Source of the DNA: Dyadobacter psychrophilus
GTDB taxonomy: Bacteria; Bacteroidota; Bacteroidia; Cytophagales; Spirosomataceae
Direction: 5' to 3'
NCBI RefSeq assembly: GCF_900167945.1
Contig: NZ_FUZA01000002.1
Location: forward strand, 310,001 to 374,000
Length of the DNA stretch: 64,000 nucleotides
Under the pieces are notes generated by a model. It ran no database searches, was not told the origin of the DNA, and worked only from the letters and a program-made list of their open reading frames with translations. Made by a program: the position numbers and the translations under genes. Positions 8,868 to 17,244 of the stretch are shown here, piece after piece (position 1 is the stretch's first letter; each line of letters starts with the position of its first letter).

Positions 8868-9665
8868 ATGAATGGTCATCAGCCGCAACTCAGAACTGTA
8901 AACGTTATCCGATATGTCACCCCTTTGCGGGAAGGCGGATCGCTCCCGGCTATTGCCGAGGCGGACGACGAATTTTTGTATGTCCTGAAATTCCGCGGCG
9001 CGGGTCAGGGCACAAAAGCACTGATTGCAGAGCTGATAGGCGGGGAAATTGCCCGCCTGCTGGGTTTGAAAGTGCCTGAAATTGTTTTTGCCAATCTGAA
9101 TGAAGCATTTGGAAGAACAGAACCTGACGAAGAAATCCAGGATCTGCTCAGGGCCAGTACAGGCCTTAATCTGGCCATTCACTATTTGTCCGGCGCCATC
9201 ACTTTTGATCCCGTCGTTACCGCCGTTGATGCCAGGCTTGCGTCCGCCATCGTTTGGCTCGATAGCCTCATTACCAACGTTGACCGCACGGCCCGTAACA
9301 CCAATATGCTTATGTGGCATAAGGAGTTATGGCTGATCGACCACGGTGCTGCATTGTATTTTCATCATTCCTGGGACAATTGGGAAGAACAGGCAAAACG
9401 GCCGTTTGCGCAGGTAAAAGACCACGTTTTGCTTCGCTATGCCTCTGATATTGAGGTCATTGATCAAGAATTCAGGGCTATTTTGGGATTGGAGCAAATC
9501 GAAGCGATCGTATCATTGATTCCGGATGACTGGCTTTTGCGAGATGCACCTTTTGAGTCCGCCGAAGCGCACCGGCAGGCATATGTGAAATTTTTAGCGT
9601 CGCGGCTCTCCGTGTCGGATGTATTTGTTAAAGGAGCGAATGATGCAAGAGCAGCACTTATTTGA
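8868..9665 (+). CDS. HipA-like kinase family protein
   Basis: 265 residues resembling the stand-alone HipA-like kinase family that is usually found next to DUF3037 genes. Visible signs are an N-terminal VLKFRGAGQGTKALIAELIGGEIARLLGL block (ATP-binding lysine and glycine-rich turn), a catalytic-loop-like segment LDSLITNVDRTARNTNML (the NxDR/RNxN pattern of HipA kinases), and an IDHGAAL metal-binding aspartate. It is about half the size of HipA of Escherichia coli, and no HipB-like DNA-binding antitoxin is adjacent, so classical toxin-antitoxin function should not be assumed. Its end overlaps the start region of the DUF3037 gene. Confidence 0.82.
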   Translation: MNGHQPQLRTVNVIRYVTPLREGGSLPAIAEADDEFLYVLKFRGAGQGTKALIAELIGGEIARLLGLKVPEIVFANLNEAFGRTEPDEEIQDLLRASTGLNLAIHYLSGAITFDPVVTAVDARLASAIVWLDSLITNVDRTARNTNMLMWHKELWLIDHGAALYFHHSWDNWEEQAKRPFAQVKDHVLLRYASDIEVIDQEFRAILGLEQIEAIVSLIPDDWLLRDAPFESAEAHRQAYVKFLASRLSVSDVFVKGANDARAALI

Positions 9666-10026
9666 GTACGCCGTCATCCGCGTCGTACCCAGGGTCGAGC
9701 GCGAAGAATTTGTTAATGTCGGTGTTATTTTGTTTTGCCCATCCAAGCGTTTTTTGGAATGTGTTTTCGAGCTGAATGCGCCCAAACTACGCGCGCTTTC
9801 GGATGGTCTCGATCTGGATGAAGTAGGCGCTTATCTGAATGCACTGAAACTGATTTGTGTGGGCAAAAAAGAAGGCGGCACCATTGCTGCATTGCCGCCC
9901 GCTTCCCGCTTTCGCTGGCTCACTGCCACACGTAGCACGGTGGTCCAGTCTTCAAAAGTGCATCCCGGTTTTTGCCAGGACCCGGACCTGAGTTTAAGTA
10001 AACTGTTCAATCATTTGGTTAAATAG
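9643..10026 (+). CDS. DUF3037 domain protein
   Basis: 127 residues. The N-terminus (FEYAVIRVVPRVEREEFVNV, then GVILFCPSKRFL) is the DUF3037 signature. This family is commonly encoded immediately downstream of HipA-like kinases; its biochemical role is unknown. An AAAGGAG-like Shine-Dalgarno sequence at 9630-9636 supports ATG 9643 (or ATG 9640) over an upstream in-frame ATG at 9619. The gene overlaps the end of the kinase gene by 23 nt, so the two are probably translated together. Its 3' end overlaps the convergent LytTR regulator by 8 nt. Confidence 0.82.
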   Translation: MQEQHLFEYAVIRVVPRVEREEFVNVGVILFCPSKRFLECVFELNAPKLRALSDGLDLDEVGAYLNALKLICVGKKEGGTIAALPPASRFRWLTATRSTVVQSSKVHPGFCQDPDLSLSKLFNHLVK

Positions 10027-10786
10027 TTTTCTGGCGCAGATTGAGCTGCTGTTGCACTTCCTCCTTCTTCCTACGCGAAACTTCCACCTGTGACCCGTCC
10101 GCAAGCAGCACATATTGATTGTTATGAGCAACCTGCTTGATATAGCGGGAATTGACCAGGTGCGATTTATGTGTGCGAATGAAATTGAAATCACCCAGCA
10201 TTTCATCAAAATGCTTCAATGTTTTGCTGGAAACAAATGGCCTTTTGCCCACCAGATGTATGGATGTGTAGTTTTTGTCGGCTTCGAGTCGCAGGATTTC
10301 ATCCAGGGTAAAAAAGAAAACGCCTTCGCTGGAAGGAACCGCCAGTCTGAAATCCTTAATTTCTTTTTTCTGGATGTTTTCCACCAGATTATCAAACAGT
10401 TCCTGCTTGGGTGCCTGGATCTTTTCCCTTACTTTTTCCAGATGCCGGTCGATGGCAAATTGCAGCTCACCCGGATCAACCGGTTTCAACAAATAGTCCA
10501 GCGCGCTGAACCGGATCGCCTGGATCGCATATTGGTTGTATGCAGTGGTGAAAACGATATCGTAATCAGGATTTTTTCTTTCCATCAAAAAATCGAAACC
10601 GTTTCGGTAGGGCATTTCAACATCCAGAAACACGATCCCGGGTTCGTAACTTTTCATGATTTCCAATGCCTCGTTTACAGATTCTGCGTGTTTAATGTCG
10701 ATCTGTTCGGTAATTGCAGTTTCAAGATAATGGGCAAGGATAAGACGGGCTTTTATTTCGTCATCAATAATCAGCGCATTTATCAT
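10019..10786 (-). CDS. LytTR-type response regulator transcription factor
   Basis: 255 residues. A receiver domain (about 1-120; acidic pair DDE near the start, phospho-acceptor Asp in IVFLDVEMP, conserved Lys in LLKPVD) is followed by a LytTR DNA-binding domain (about 150-250; FFFTLDEILRLEADKNYTSI, then FIRTHKSHLVNSRYIKQV). It should bind DNA direct repeats when phosphorylated. Such regulators usually sit next to a LytS/AlgZ-type histidine kinase, but none is adjacent here, so the partner is elsewhere. The gene is transcribed towards the DUF3037 gene. Confidence 0.93.
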   Translation of the reverse strand: MINALIIDDEIKARLILAHYLETAITEQIDIKHAESVNEALEIMKSYEPGIVFLDVEMPYRNGFDFLMERKNPDYDIVFTTAYNQYAIQAIRFSALDYLLKPVDPGELQFAIDRHLEKVREKIQAPKQELFDNLVENIQKKEIKDFRLAVPSSEGVFFFTLDEILRLEADKNYTSIHLVGKRPFVSSKTLKHFDEMLGDFNFIRTHKSHLVNSRYIKQVAHNNQYVLLADGSQVEVSRRKKEEVQQQLNLRQKTI

Positions 10787-11074
10787 AACGTTTTCAATGT
10801 TGTAAAGGATGATGTAGTAAGTTAAAAAATTGCCCGGCAGCTAGCCAGATATGGAGAGGGAAGGGGGTCATCATGCAGACATTAATGCTGAACGTTTGAG
10901 CTATGGTTTGTCGAAAAGAAATTGTCCTTACTGGCTGAACTCCTGAGAGAAAGGAAAGGTTAATGCAGCCTGTTGATCCGTTTTAGTTTCTGGAAGTATA
11001 ATTAAGAGAAAAAATAGAGAAGCCATGAGCTCAACCATTTAAAGGCTGATAACATTTATTTAAAGGCTGGACAC
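10787..11074. other. Intergenic region with no recognised gene
   Basis: About 290 bases between the LytTR regulator start and the terminator of the glg operon. No ORF with protein-like composition and no RNA gene was recognised. It should hold the regulator's minus-strand promoter, but I see no clear TTTG/TAnnTTTG pair. Confidence 0.5.
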
Positions 11075-11108
11075 AAAAAGCCCTGCCATCGCTTGGATGA
11101 CAGGGCTT
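11075..11108 (-). terminator. Rho-independent terminator of the glgE-treS-glgB-SDR operon
   Basis: On the minus strand, 20 nt after the SDR stop codon, a hairpin with arms at 11096-11108 and 11078-11090 (AAGCCCTGTCATC / GATGGCAGGGCTT, one mismatch, 5-nt loop) is followed directly by a run of Us (11079-11075). This is a textbook intrinsic terminator and marks the end of the minus-strand transcript. Confidence 0.85.
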
Positions 11109-11129
11109 GTGTTTCAGAAAGCGATCAGC

Positions 11130-11927
11130 TTATTTGGCGTCTACGGGTTTCTGCATTTCGTTCATATTATGCGCGACCATACTATCGGGCGTAATGTTGC
11201 TCATGCCGATCTGAACCTTGTTTTTTAATCCGGAAATTACTTTGTCCTTTCCGGCCATCAACGCTTCATAACCGTCTTTTGCAACACCAGCAGGATCGGC
11301 TTTCGCATCTTCGTCCTGCACCGCTTTACTGCTGTTCATGTCGGCCTTATTAAAGAAATCCGTGTCGGTAACGCCCGGTAGTAACGCTGTTACCGTAATT
11401 TCTGTTTCTTTCAGCTCTTCGCGAAGTGCCTCGCTGAATGAGAAAACAAACGCTTTTGTGCCGTGATATACAGCCTGCCATGGCCCGGGAAGTTTACTGG
11501 CAATCGAAGCCAGGTTTAATATCTTTCCCGAGTTGGCCGCAACCATATCTTTTAGGAAAAGCTTGGTAAGGATTACAACTGCTGAAATATTCAGCTCGAT
11601 AATGTCCAGCTCACGATCCAGCTCATTGTCTTGAAACAAACCATAAACACCCTGTCCTGCATCGTTTACAAGTACATCAATGGTAATTCCCTTGCTTTTT
11701 ACTTCGTCATAAACAGACAATGTTTCTTCTCTGTTGAAAAAGTCTTTCGCAATTGTAACCACTTCCACGCCATGCTGCCTGAACTCCTGGGCCCTTACTT
11801 CCAGTTGTTGTTCGTCACGGGAAACGATTACCAGATTGTACTGATCTTTTGCAAACAGCAAGGCGAGCTCGTAGCCTATGCCACTTGTTGCGCCGGTTAT
11901 CAGCGCATATTTTCCATTAGTTGACAT
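11130..11927 (-). CDS. Short-chain dehydrogenase/reductase (SDR)
   Basis: 265 residues with the classical SDR layout: an N-terminal Rossmann motif GATSGIGYELA (TGxxxGIG type), NDAGQG (in place of NNAG), the catalytic Ser in LNLASIASK, and YHGTK (YxxxK). The C-terminal ~50 residues are not part of the core fold and contain a Lys/Asn-rich stretch. Substrate is unknown; an NAD(P)-dependent oxidoreductase acting on a small alcohol or ketone is expected. The gene starts 29 nt after glgB on the same strand and ends just before the terminator, so it is probably the last gene of the glycogen/trehalose operon. Confidence 0.9.
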   Translation of the reverse strand: MSTNGKYALITGATSGIGYELALLFAKDQYNLVIVSRDEQQLEVRAQEFRQHGVEVVTIAKDFFNREETLSVYDEVKSKGITIDVLVNDAGQGVYGLFQDNELDRELDIIELNISAVVILTKLFLKDMVAANSGKILNLASIASKLPGPWQAVYHGTKAFVFSFSEALREELKETEITVTALLPGVTDTDFFNKADMNSSKAVQDEDAKADPAGVAKDGYEALMAGKDKVISGLKNKVQIGMSNITPDSMVAHNMNEMQKPVDAK

Positions 11928-11956
11928 AATTTTAAAGGTTTATTGATGAAATTGAA

Positions 11957-13888
11957 TTAAAGCCAATCGAATCCCCGCACATATTTCAACACCACAATGG
12001 CCAAAGGCGGTAAAACAAGCGGAATCGAATGGATCCTGCCGTGTTTTGGAATGGGATAACTTTCCTGCTCATCGGGATGAAGCAAGTCAGAACCGCCATA
12101 TTTCAAATTGTCTGTATTAAAGATCTCCTGATAATATCCTGGTTTTGAAACACCTATCCGGTAATTGCTCCTGACGACCGGTGTAAAGTTTCCGATAAAG
12201 ATCAGATCATCCTCCCCATTTTTTCCTTTGCGTATCCAGCTCATTACACTGTTTAGGCTATCCTGATGATCAATCCATTCGAAGCCTTCCGGCGAAAAAT
12301 TCTTTTCGTAAAGCGCAGGCTGGGACTGATAAAATGCGTTCAGGTCTTTGAGCAATGTCTGGATCCCGTTGTGCGCGGGGTTGAGATTTTCGTCCCAATC
12401 CAGACTAAAATCGTGCCGCCACTCATGCCGTTGGGCAAATTCTGCGCCCATGAAAAGCAGCTTAGCACCGGGATGGCCGAACATATAACCATACAAAAGC
12501 CGCAGGTTTGCAAACTGTTGCCAGTGATCCCCGGTCATTTTATTGATCATGGAATTTTTACCATAGACCACTTCATCATGGGATAACGGCAATGTGAATT
12601 TCTCGGAAAAGGCATAATGAATGCTGAATGCAAGCTGTCCCTGGTGATGGGAGCGGTAAACGGGATCTCTTTGGAAGTAAGACAAGGTGTCGTGCATCCA
12701 GCCCATCATCCATTTCATGTCAAACCCGAGGCCGCCATGCGTGGTAGGACTGGTCACTCCGGGCCATGCAGTAGATTCTTCTGCAATGGTCATAACGTCG
12801 GGGAAATTAGTATGCACCGCATTATTGAATTCCCTCAGGAAATCCAATGCTTCCAAATTTTCCCTGCCGCCATATTGGTTCGGGATCCATTCACCTTCAT
12901 TGCGCGAATAATCCAGATACAGCATGGAGGCCACGGCGTCCACCCGTAAAGCATCAATGTGAAATTTATCCAGCCAGTAAATAGCATTGGAAATCAGAAA
13001 AGCCTTTACCTCATTGCGACCATAGTTGAAAATAAAGCTCTTCCAGTCCGGATGAAAGCCTTTTTTCGGGTCTGCATGCTCGTAAAGGTGCGTGCCATCA
13101 AAATAGCCAAGTCCGTGTTCGTCAGTTGGGAAGTGGGAAGGAACCCAGTCAAGTATTACACCGATTCCAGCATTATGGAGCGCATCGATCAGAAACATAA
13201 AGTCCTGCGGCGTGCCGAAACGGCTGCTTGGAGCGAAGTAACCCGTCAGCTGATAACCCCATGAACCATAAAAAGGATGCTCCATAATCGGCATGAATTC
13301 TACGTGCGTAAAGCCCATATAATTGCAATATTCCGGTAATGTTGCTGCCAGTTCACGGTATGTCAGGAAACGGCCTTCCTCCTCATGCACCCGCCTCCAC
13401 GAACCAATGTGCATTTCGTAGATGGATATTGGCTTGCTGAGCGGTGGAGTATTTTGGCGGTTTTCGAGCCATTGAGTGTCAGTCCACTGGAAATCCAGGT
13501 CCCATACTACGCTGGCGGTATGCGGCGGTGTCTCCCAATGGAATGCATACGGGTCTCCTTTTTCTACTTCATAACCGTTATTGGAGCGGATGAAATATTT
13601 GTAATATTCTCCGCGGCCAATATCCGGCAAGAAGCCCTCCCAAATCCCTGAATGATCTGCCCGGCATTCCAATGGGTGCGAATTTCTATTCCAGCCATTG
13701 AAGTTCCCTACTACCGAAACATGCTGCGCATTTGGCGCCCAGACGGCAAAATGAGTTCCCTTAACGCCATCCTGTTCCAGGATGTGCGAGCCGAGTTTGT
13801 TATAAATATGATAATGTGTTCCGGACTTGAACAAATCAATGTCGAATCCGGAAAACATAGGCAATGCATCGCTGCGCTGATCTGTCAT
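11957..13888 (-). CDS. glgB: 1,4-alpha-glucan branching enzyme GlgB
   Basis: 643 residues, normal for GlgB. An N-terminal CBM48 domain (HFAVWAPNAQHVSVVGNFNGWN segment) precedes a GH13 barrel with the region GWGYQLTGYFAPSSRFG, the nucleophile Asp in ALRVDAVASMLYLD (about residue 317), the acid/base Glu in TIAEEST (about 367), and LSHDEVVYGK. A C-terminal all-beta domain ends the protein. It transfers alpha-1,4 chains into alpha-1,6 branches in the cytoplasm. ATG at 13888 was chosen over a TTG six bases upstream. It lies 10 nt after treS-mak, so the transcript carries the complete GlgE pathway. Confidence 0.97.
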   Translation of the reverse strand: MTDQRSDALPMFSGFDIDLFKSGTHYHIYNKLGSHILEQDGVKGTHFAVWAPNAQHVSVVGNFNGWNRNSHPLECRADHSGIWEGFLPDIGRGEYYKYFIRSNNGYEVEKGDPYAFHWETPPHTASVVWDLDFQWTDTQWLENRQNTPPLSKPISIYEMHIGSWRRVHEEEGRFLTYRELAATLPEYCNYMGFTHVEFMPIMEHPFYGSWGYQLTGYFAPSSRFGTPQDFMFLIDALHNAGIGVILDWVPSHFPTDEHGLGYFDGTHLYEHADPKKGFHPDWKSFIFNYGRNEVKAFLISNAIYWLDKFHIDALRVDAVASMLYLDYSRNEGEWIPNQYGGRENLEALDFLREFNNAVHTNFPDVMTIAEESTAWPGVTSPTTHGGLGFDMKWMMGWMHDTLSYFQRDPVYRSHHQGQLAFSIHYAFSEKFTLPLSHDEVVYGKNSMINKMTGDHWQQFANLRLLYGYMFGHPGAKLLFMGAEFAQRHEWRHDFSLDWDENLNPAHNGIQTLLKDLNAFYQSQPALYEKNFSPEGFEWIDHQDSLNSVMSWIRKGKNGEDDLIFIGNFTPVVRSNYRIGVSKPGYYQEIFNTDNLKYGGSDLLHPDEQESYPIPKHGRIHSIPLVLPPLAIVVLKYVRGFDWL

Positions 13889-13898
13889 AATCAAAATT

Positions 13899-16800
13899 TT
13901 AAGCTGTTACCAAGGGTTCGGTTTTGTTCATGATCGATTTTATACCGCTCAATGGCACCATCACCCACGAAGGCCTGTTATTGACCTCGTAATTCAGTTC
14001 GTAAATGGCCTTTTGTAACAAAAATGTTTGCAACAGGACTTCCAGATCGTCTTTTTTCTGCGGAATGATCGGACTATCATGAATGGTTTCCAGATAAGCT
14101 TTCATGAAAAATCCACTCATATAGTGATACCATTGTTCCACAAATGGAAGAAGTTTACCAATGTCCTCCTTGCGGATCTGGTTATCTAGGTAGAGACTTC
14201 CATAGGCAGCATAATGGAAAGACCGCAACATCCCGGCTACATCTCTGAGCGCGGAACGTTTCAACCTTCTTTCACTATAACTGCGGGCCGGTTCGCCCTC
14301 GAAGTCGAGAATGATAAAATCCTTGCCCGTGAATAAAACCTGGCCTAAATGGTAATCTCCGTGAATCCGGATCTTGGCTGTATCGATTTTGCGGCTGTAA
14401 ACTTTTTTAAGCTCTGTCAAAATCTCTTCTTTCATATGCAATACAGCTTCCGCTTCCTGCCGCACTTCGGGTTTCAGTTTTTTCATGTTACGGTTCAGGC
14501 TTTGAAATGCAACACGGACCAGTGATTGGAGCGAAGAATACACAGATCGCTGGTAATGGAGCGAAAAGTCTTCCGGAATAAAATCCGGCGAATTTTTGCC
14601 CGAAGCAAGCGCTAAGTGCATTTCCGCTGTTCTAACACCCAGTAATGCAACTTGCTCGGCAACAGGAACATCCAGAAGATCTTTCAGCGCGTCCGGAATG
14701 TCTTCATAGCCAACCGGATCTGCTAATGTTCCCCTAAGCTCGGTGGGTAACTGGATTTCGCTGGACGAAAGAATTTTTTCGTTGAAACTGTTCAGTCTGT
14801 CCAGCATATTGGCCCAGGCATCGGTGCTGCTTACGACCATTTCCTGCATCATTCCCAGTACCATGCTGTCTTTTTTGTGCTTCCACTCCACGGCACCTAC
14901 AAAGGCAGGAATATTTTTGAACTTGGCTTCATGGGTAAGGAAATGTGTGATTTCCATGTCGGGATTGATCGCCCGGTCCACTTTGCGGTAAAGCTTAAAG
15001 AAATACTTTCCGTCATAAGTAATGGAAGTATTACTCTGTTCGCCGGAAAGCACGCGCGGTTTGATCTTATCCGTTTCCTTTACATGCCGGGTCAGTTCGG
15101 CATTGCCGGTGAAATGGATTTCACTGTTTTTGGCATGCAACTTCTCGTTTTCAGCCATATTGAGCAATAGGGCCTGCTGTAATTCCAGCCCGTAAATGGC
15201 GTCAAACAACACACCTTCTTCCTCGCCATCAATTTTTATCCTTGCTATGACAGCCTGCGGACAGTTTTCCTTCACTTTATAGGAGAAGGGTTCTTTTCCA
15301 AAAGCCACCGGAAGCTGATACATTTCGGGAAGATCGTTTTGATATGATGCTTCCAGCAATAAAATGTATCCCGGCGGATTGTGGCCCAGTGGAATGGATG
15401 CATGTGAAATGATCTTAACCGTATCAAGACCTTTTCCTTTTCCTCCAAACCAGCGCATTTTCATCAGGTAGGACGGCAGGAAGTTGTTTTCCAGGTCTTC
15501 CAAAACCTCAGGTTCCAGCAGATCCTTCCAGTCGGCCAGTTCCAACAATGGAAGCTCCTCGTTCTGATCAATCTCCGGATGCGTTTTTTGCATCACAAAG
15601 CATTGGCAGGCATATGCTTCCAGCGTAAAGAAGTAGGGCGTGCTGTCCTTAACCGACGGGAATTTATTCCTACTATAAATCTCAACAGGCTGATAGCCTT
15701 TATATTGATCTAAATCCAGCTCAACGGGCTGCGGGAAGCGCGATAAATTGGCAATCACAAGCATGGTCTCGTCTTTAAAAGACCTTGTAAATGCAAGCAC
15801 TTTTGAGTTTTCAGAATTCAGAAACTTGATGTCGCCGCGGCTGAACGCCTTATATTTTTTACGGGTGGCAATGGCCCTTTTCATCCACCAAAGCAATGAG
15901 GACGAATTGCGTTCCTGCAACTCAACATTCACAGACTCGTAATGATATTGCGGATCCAGGATGAGCGGGAGATAAAGTCGCTGTGGATTGGCCTGCGAAA
16001 ATCCCGCATTCCGATCCGGATTCCACTGCATTGGCGTTCTTACTCCGTCACGGTCACCCAGATAAAAGTTGTCACCCATCCCGATTTCATCACCATAATA
16101 AATAATGGGCGTGCCCGGGAATGTGAATAGCAATGAGTTGAGCAACTCGATTTTCTTCCTGTTATTTTCCATCAATGGCGCCAGTCTGTGCCGGATCCCG
16201 AGGTTAATTCTTGCCTTAGGATCTTTCACATACACCTTATACATGTAATCACGCTCTTCGTCCGTCACCATTTCCAGCGTCAGCTCATCGTGGTTACGCA
16301 GGAAAATACCCCATTGGCAACTTTCTGGGATTTCTGGTGTCTGGTCAAAAATATCGGTGATCGGATATCTGTCTTCCATTTGCAGCGACATAAACATCCG
16401 CGGCATGATCGGGAAATGATAATTCATCTGACATTCGTCACCATCACCAAAATACGCAGCCGAATCTTCGGGCCACATGTTGGCTTCTGCTAGGAGCAAT
16501 GTTCCTGGATAGCGCTCGTCGACAAATTTTCTAAGTTTTTTGAGATATTCATGCGTTTCAGGAAGGTTTTCGCAGTTTGTACCATCGCGCTCAAACAAGT
16601 AAGGAACGGCATCCAGACGGAACCCGTCAACACCCATTTTACACCAGAAATTAAGGATCTTCAAAATCTCTTCCTGCACCAGCGGACTGTCATAATTCAA
16701 ATCGGGCTGATGGTGGAAGAAACGGTGCCAGTAATATTGTTCGGCTTCACTATCCCAGGTCCAGTTGGATTTTTCATAATCCTGGAATATGATCCGGGCG

Positions 16801-17240
16801 TCTTTGAATTGCTTGGGGTCATCTGTCCACACGTAAAAGTTACGGTGTGCTGAACCCTTCGGCGCTTTTCTGGCCCGCTGAAACCATGGGTGCTGGTCGG
16901 AAGTATGGTTGATAACCAGCTCCGTAATCACCTTCAAGCCACGTTTATGTGCCTCTTTCAGGAACGCCTTAAATTCATGCAAATCCCCGTATGAAGGATT
17001 GATAGAATAGTAATCGGAAATATCGTAACCATCGTCACGCAATGGCGAGGGATAGAAAGGCAGTAGCCAGATTGCGGTTACGCCCAGGTCTTGCAAGTAG
17101 TCAAGCTGCTCCATGAGCCCCTTGAAATCACCGATCCCGTCACAATTGCCATCCTTAAATGCCTTAATGTGCAGTTCATATATAATTGCATCTTTATACC
17201 AATGCAAGTCTTTGTGTATCACTCCGTTTTTATATTCCAT
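13899..17240 (-). CDS. treS: Trehalose synthase - maltokinase fusion (TreS-Mak)
   Basis: 1113 residues. Residues 1 to about 560 are a GH13 trehalose synthase: LLPFYPSPLRDDGYDISDY, the nucleophile region DGFRLDAVPYLFERDGT near 205-215, the LLAEANMWPED acid/base region, and FLRNHDEL. The rest (about 590-1113) is a maltokinase of the aminoglycoside-phosphotransferase fold, with catalytic-loop-like RIHGDYHLGQVL and the metal site FIILDFEGEPARS near 955-985. TreS interconverts trehalose and maltose; Mak phosphorylates maltose to alpha-maltose-1-phosphate, the donor for GlgE. Fusion of the two is known in several phyla and channels maltose to the kinase. It begins 4 nt after glgE and is followed by glgB. 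Confidence 0.96.
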   Translation of the reverse strand: MEYKNGVIHKDLHWYKDAIIYELHIKAFKDGNCDGIGDFKGLMEQLDYLQDLGVTAIWLLPFYPSPLRDDGYDISDYYSINPSYGDLHEFKAFLKEAHKRGLKVITELVINHTSDQHPWFQRARKAPKGSAHRNFYVWTDDPKQFKDARIIFQDYEKSNWTWDSEAEQYYWHRFFHHQPDLNYDSPLVQEEILKILNFWCKMGVDGFRLDAVPYLFERDGTNCENLPETHEYLKKLRKFVDERYPGTLLLAEANMWPEDSAAYFGDGDECQMNYHFPIMPRMFMSLQMEDRYPITDIFDQTPEIPESCQWGIFLRNHDELTLEMVTDEERDYMYKVYVKDPKARINLGIRHRLAPLMENNRKKIELLNSLLFTFPGTPIIYYGDEIGMGDNFYLGDRDGVRTPMQWNPDRNAGFSQANPQRLYLPLILDPQYHYESVNVELQERNSSSLLWWMKRAIATRKKYKAFSRGDIKFLNSENSKVLAFTRSFKDETMLVIANLSRFPQPVELDLDQYKGYQPVEIYSRNKFPSVKDSTPYFFTLEAYACQCFVMQKTHPEIDQNEELPLLELADWKDLLEPEVLEDLENNFLPSYLMKMRWFGGKGKGLDTVKIISHASIPLGHNPPGYILLLEASYQNDLPEMYQLPVAFGKEPFSYKVKENCPQAVIARIKIDGEEEGVLFDAIYGLELQQALLLNMAENEKLHAKNSEIHFTGNAELTRHVKETDKIKPRVLSGEQSNTSITYDGKYFFKLYRKVDRAINPDMEITHFLTHEAKFKNIPAFVGAVEWKHKKDSMVLGMMQEMVVSSTDAWANMLDRLNSFNEKILSSSEIQLPTELRGTLADPVGYEDIPDALKDLLDVPVAEQVALLGVRTAEMHLALASGKNSPDFIPEDFSLHYQRSVYSSLQSLVRVAFQSLNRNMKKLKPEVRQEAEAVLHMKEEILTELKKVYSRKIDTAKIRIHGDYHLGQVLFTGKDFIILDFEGEPARSYSERRLKRSALRDVAGMLRSFHYAAYGSLYLDNQIRKEDIGKLLPFVEQWYHYMSGFFMKAYLETIHDSPIIPQKKDDLEVLLQTFLLQKAIYELNYEVNNRPSWVMVPLSGIKSIMNKTEPLVTA

Positions 17241-17244
17241 CTTC

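Noticed and set aside
8868-9665. HipA-HipB type toxin-antitoxin system
   Set aside because: The kinase is of the short stand-alone type and no HipB-like DNA-binding gene is adjacent; DUF3037 is not an antitoxin by any visible feature.
10115-10825. 236-codon plus-strand frame opposite the LytTR regulator
   Set aside because: The minus strand encodes clear receiver and LytTR domains; the plus frame has no recognisable motif.
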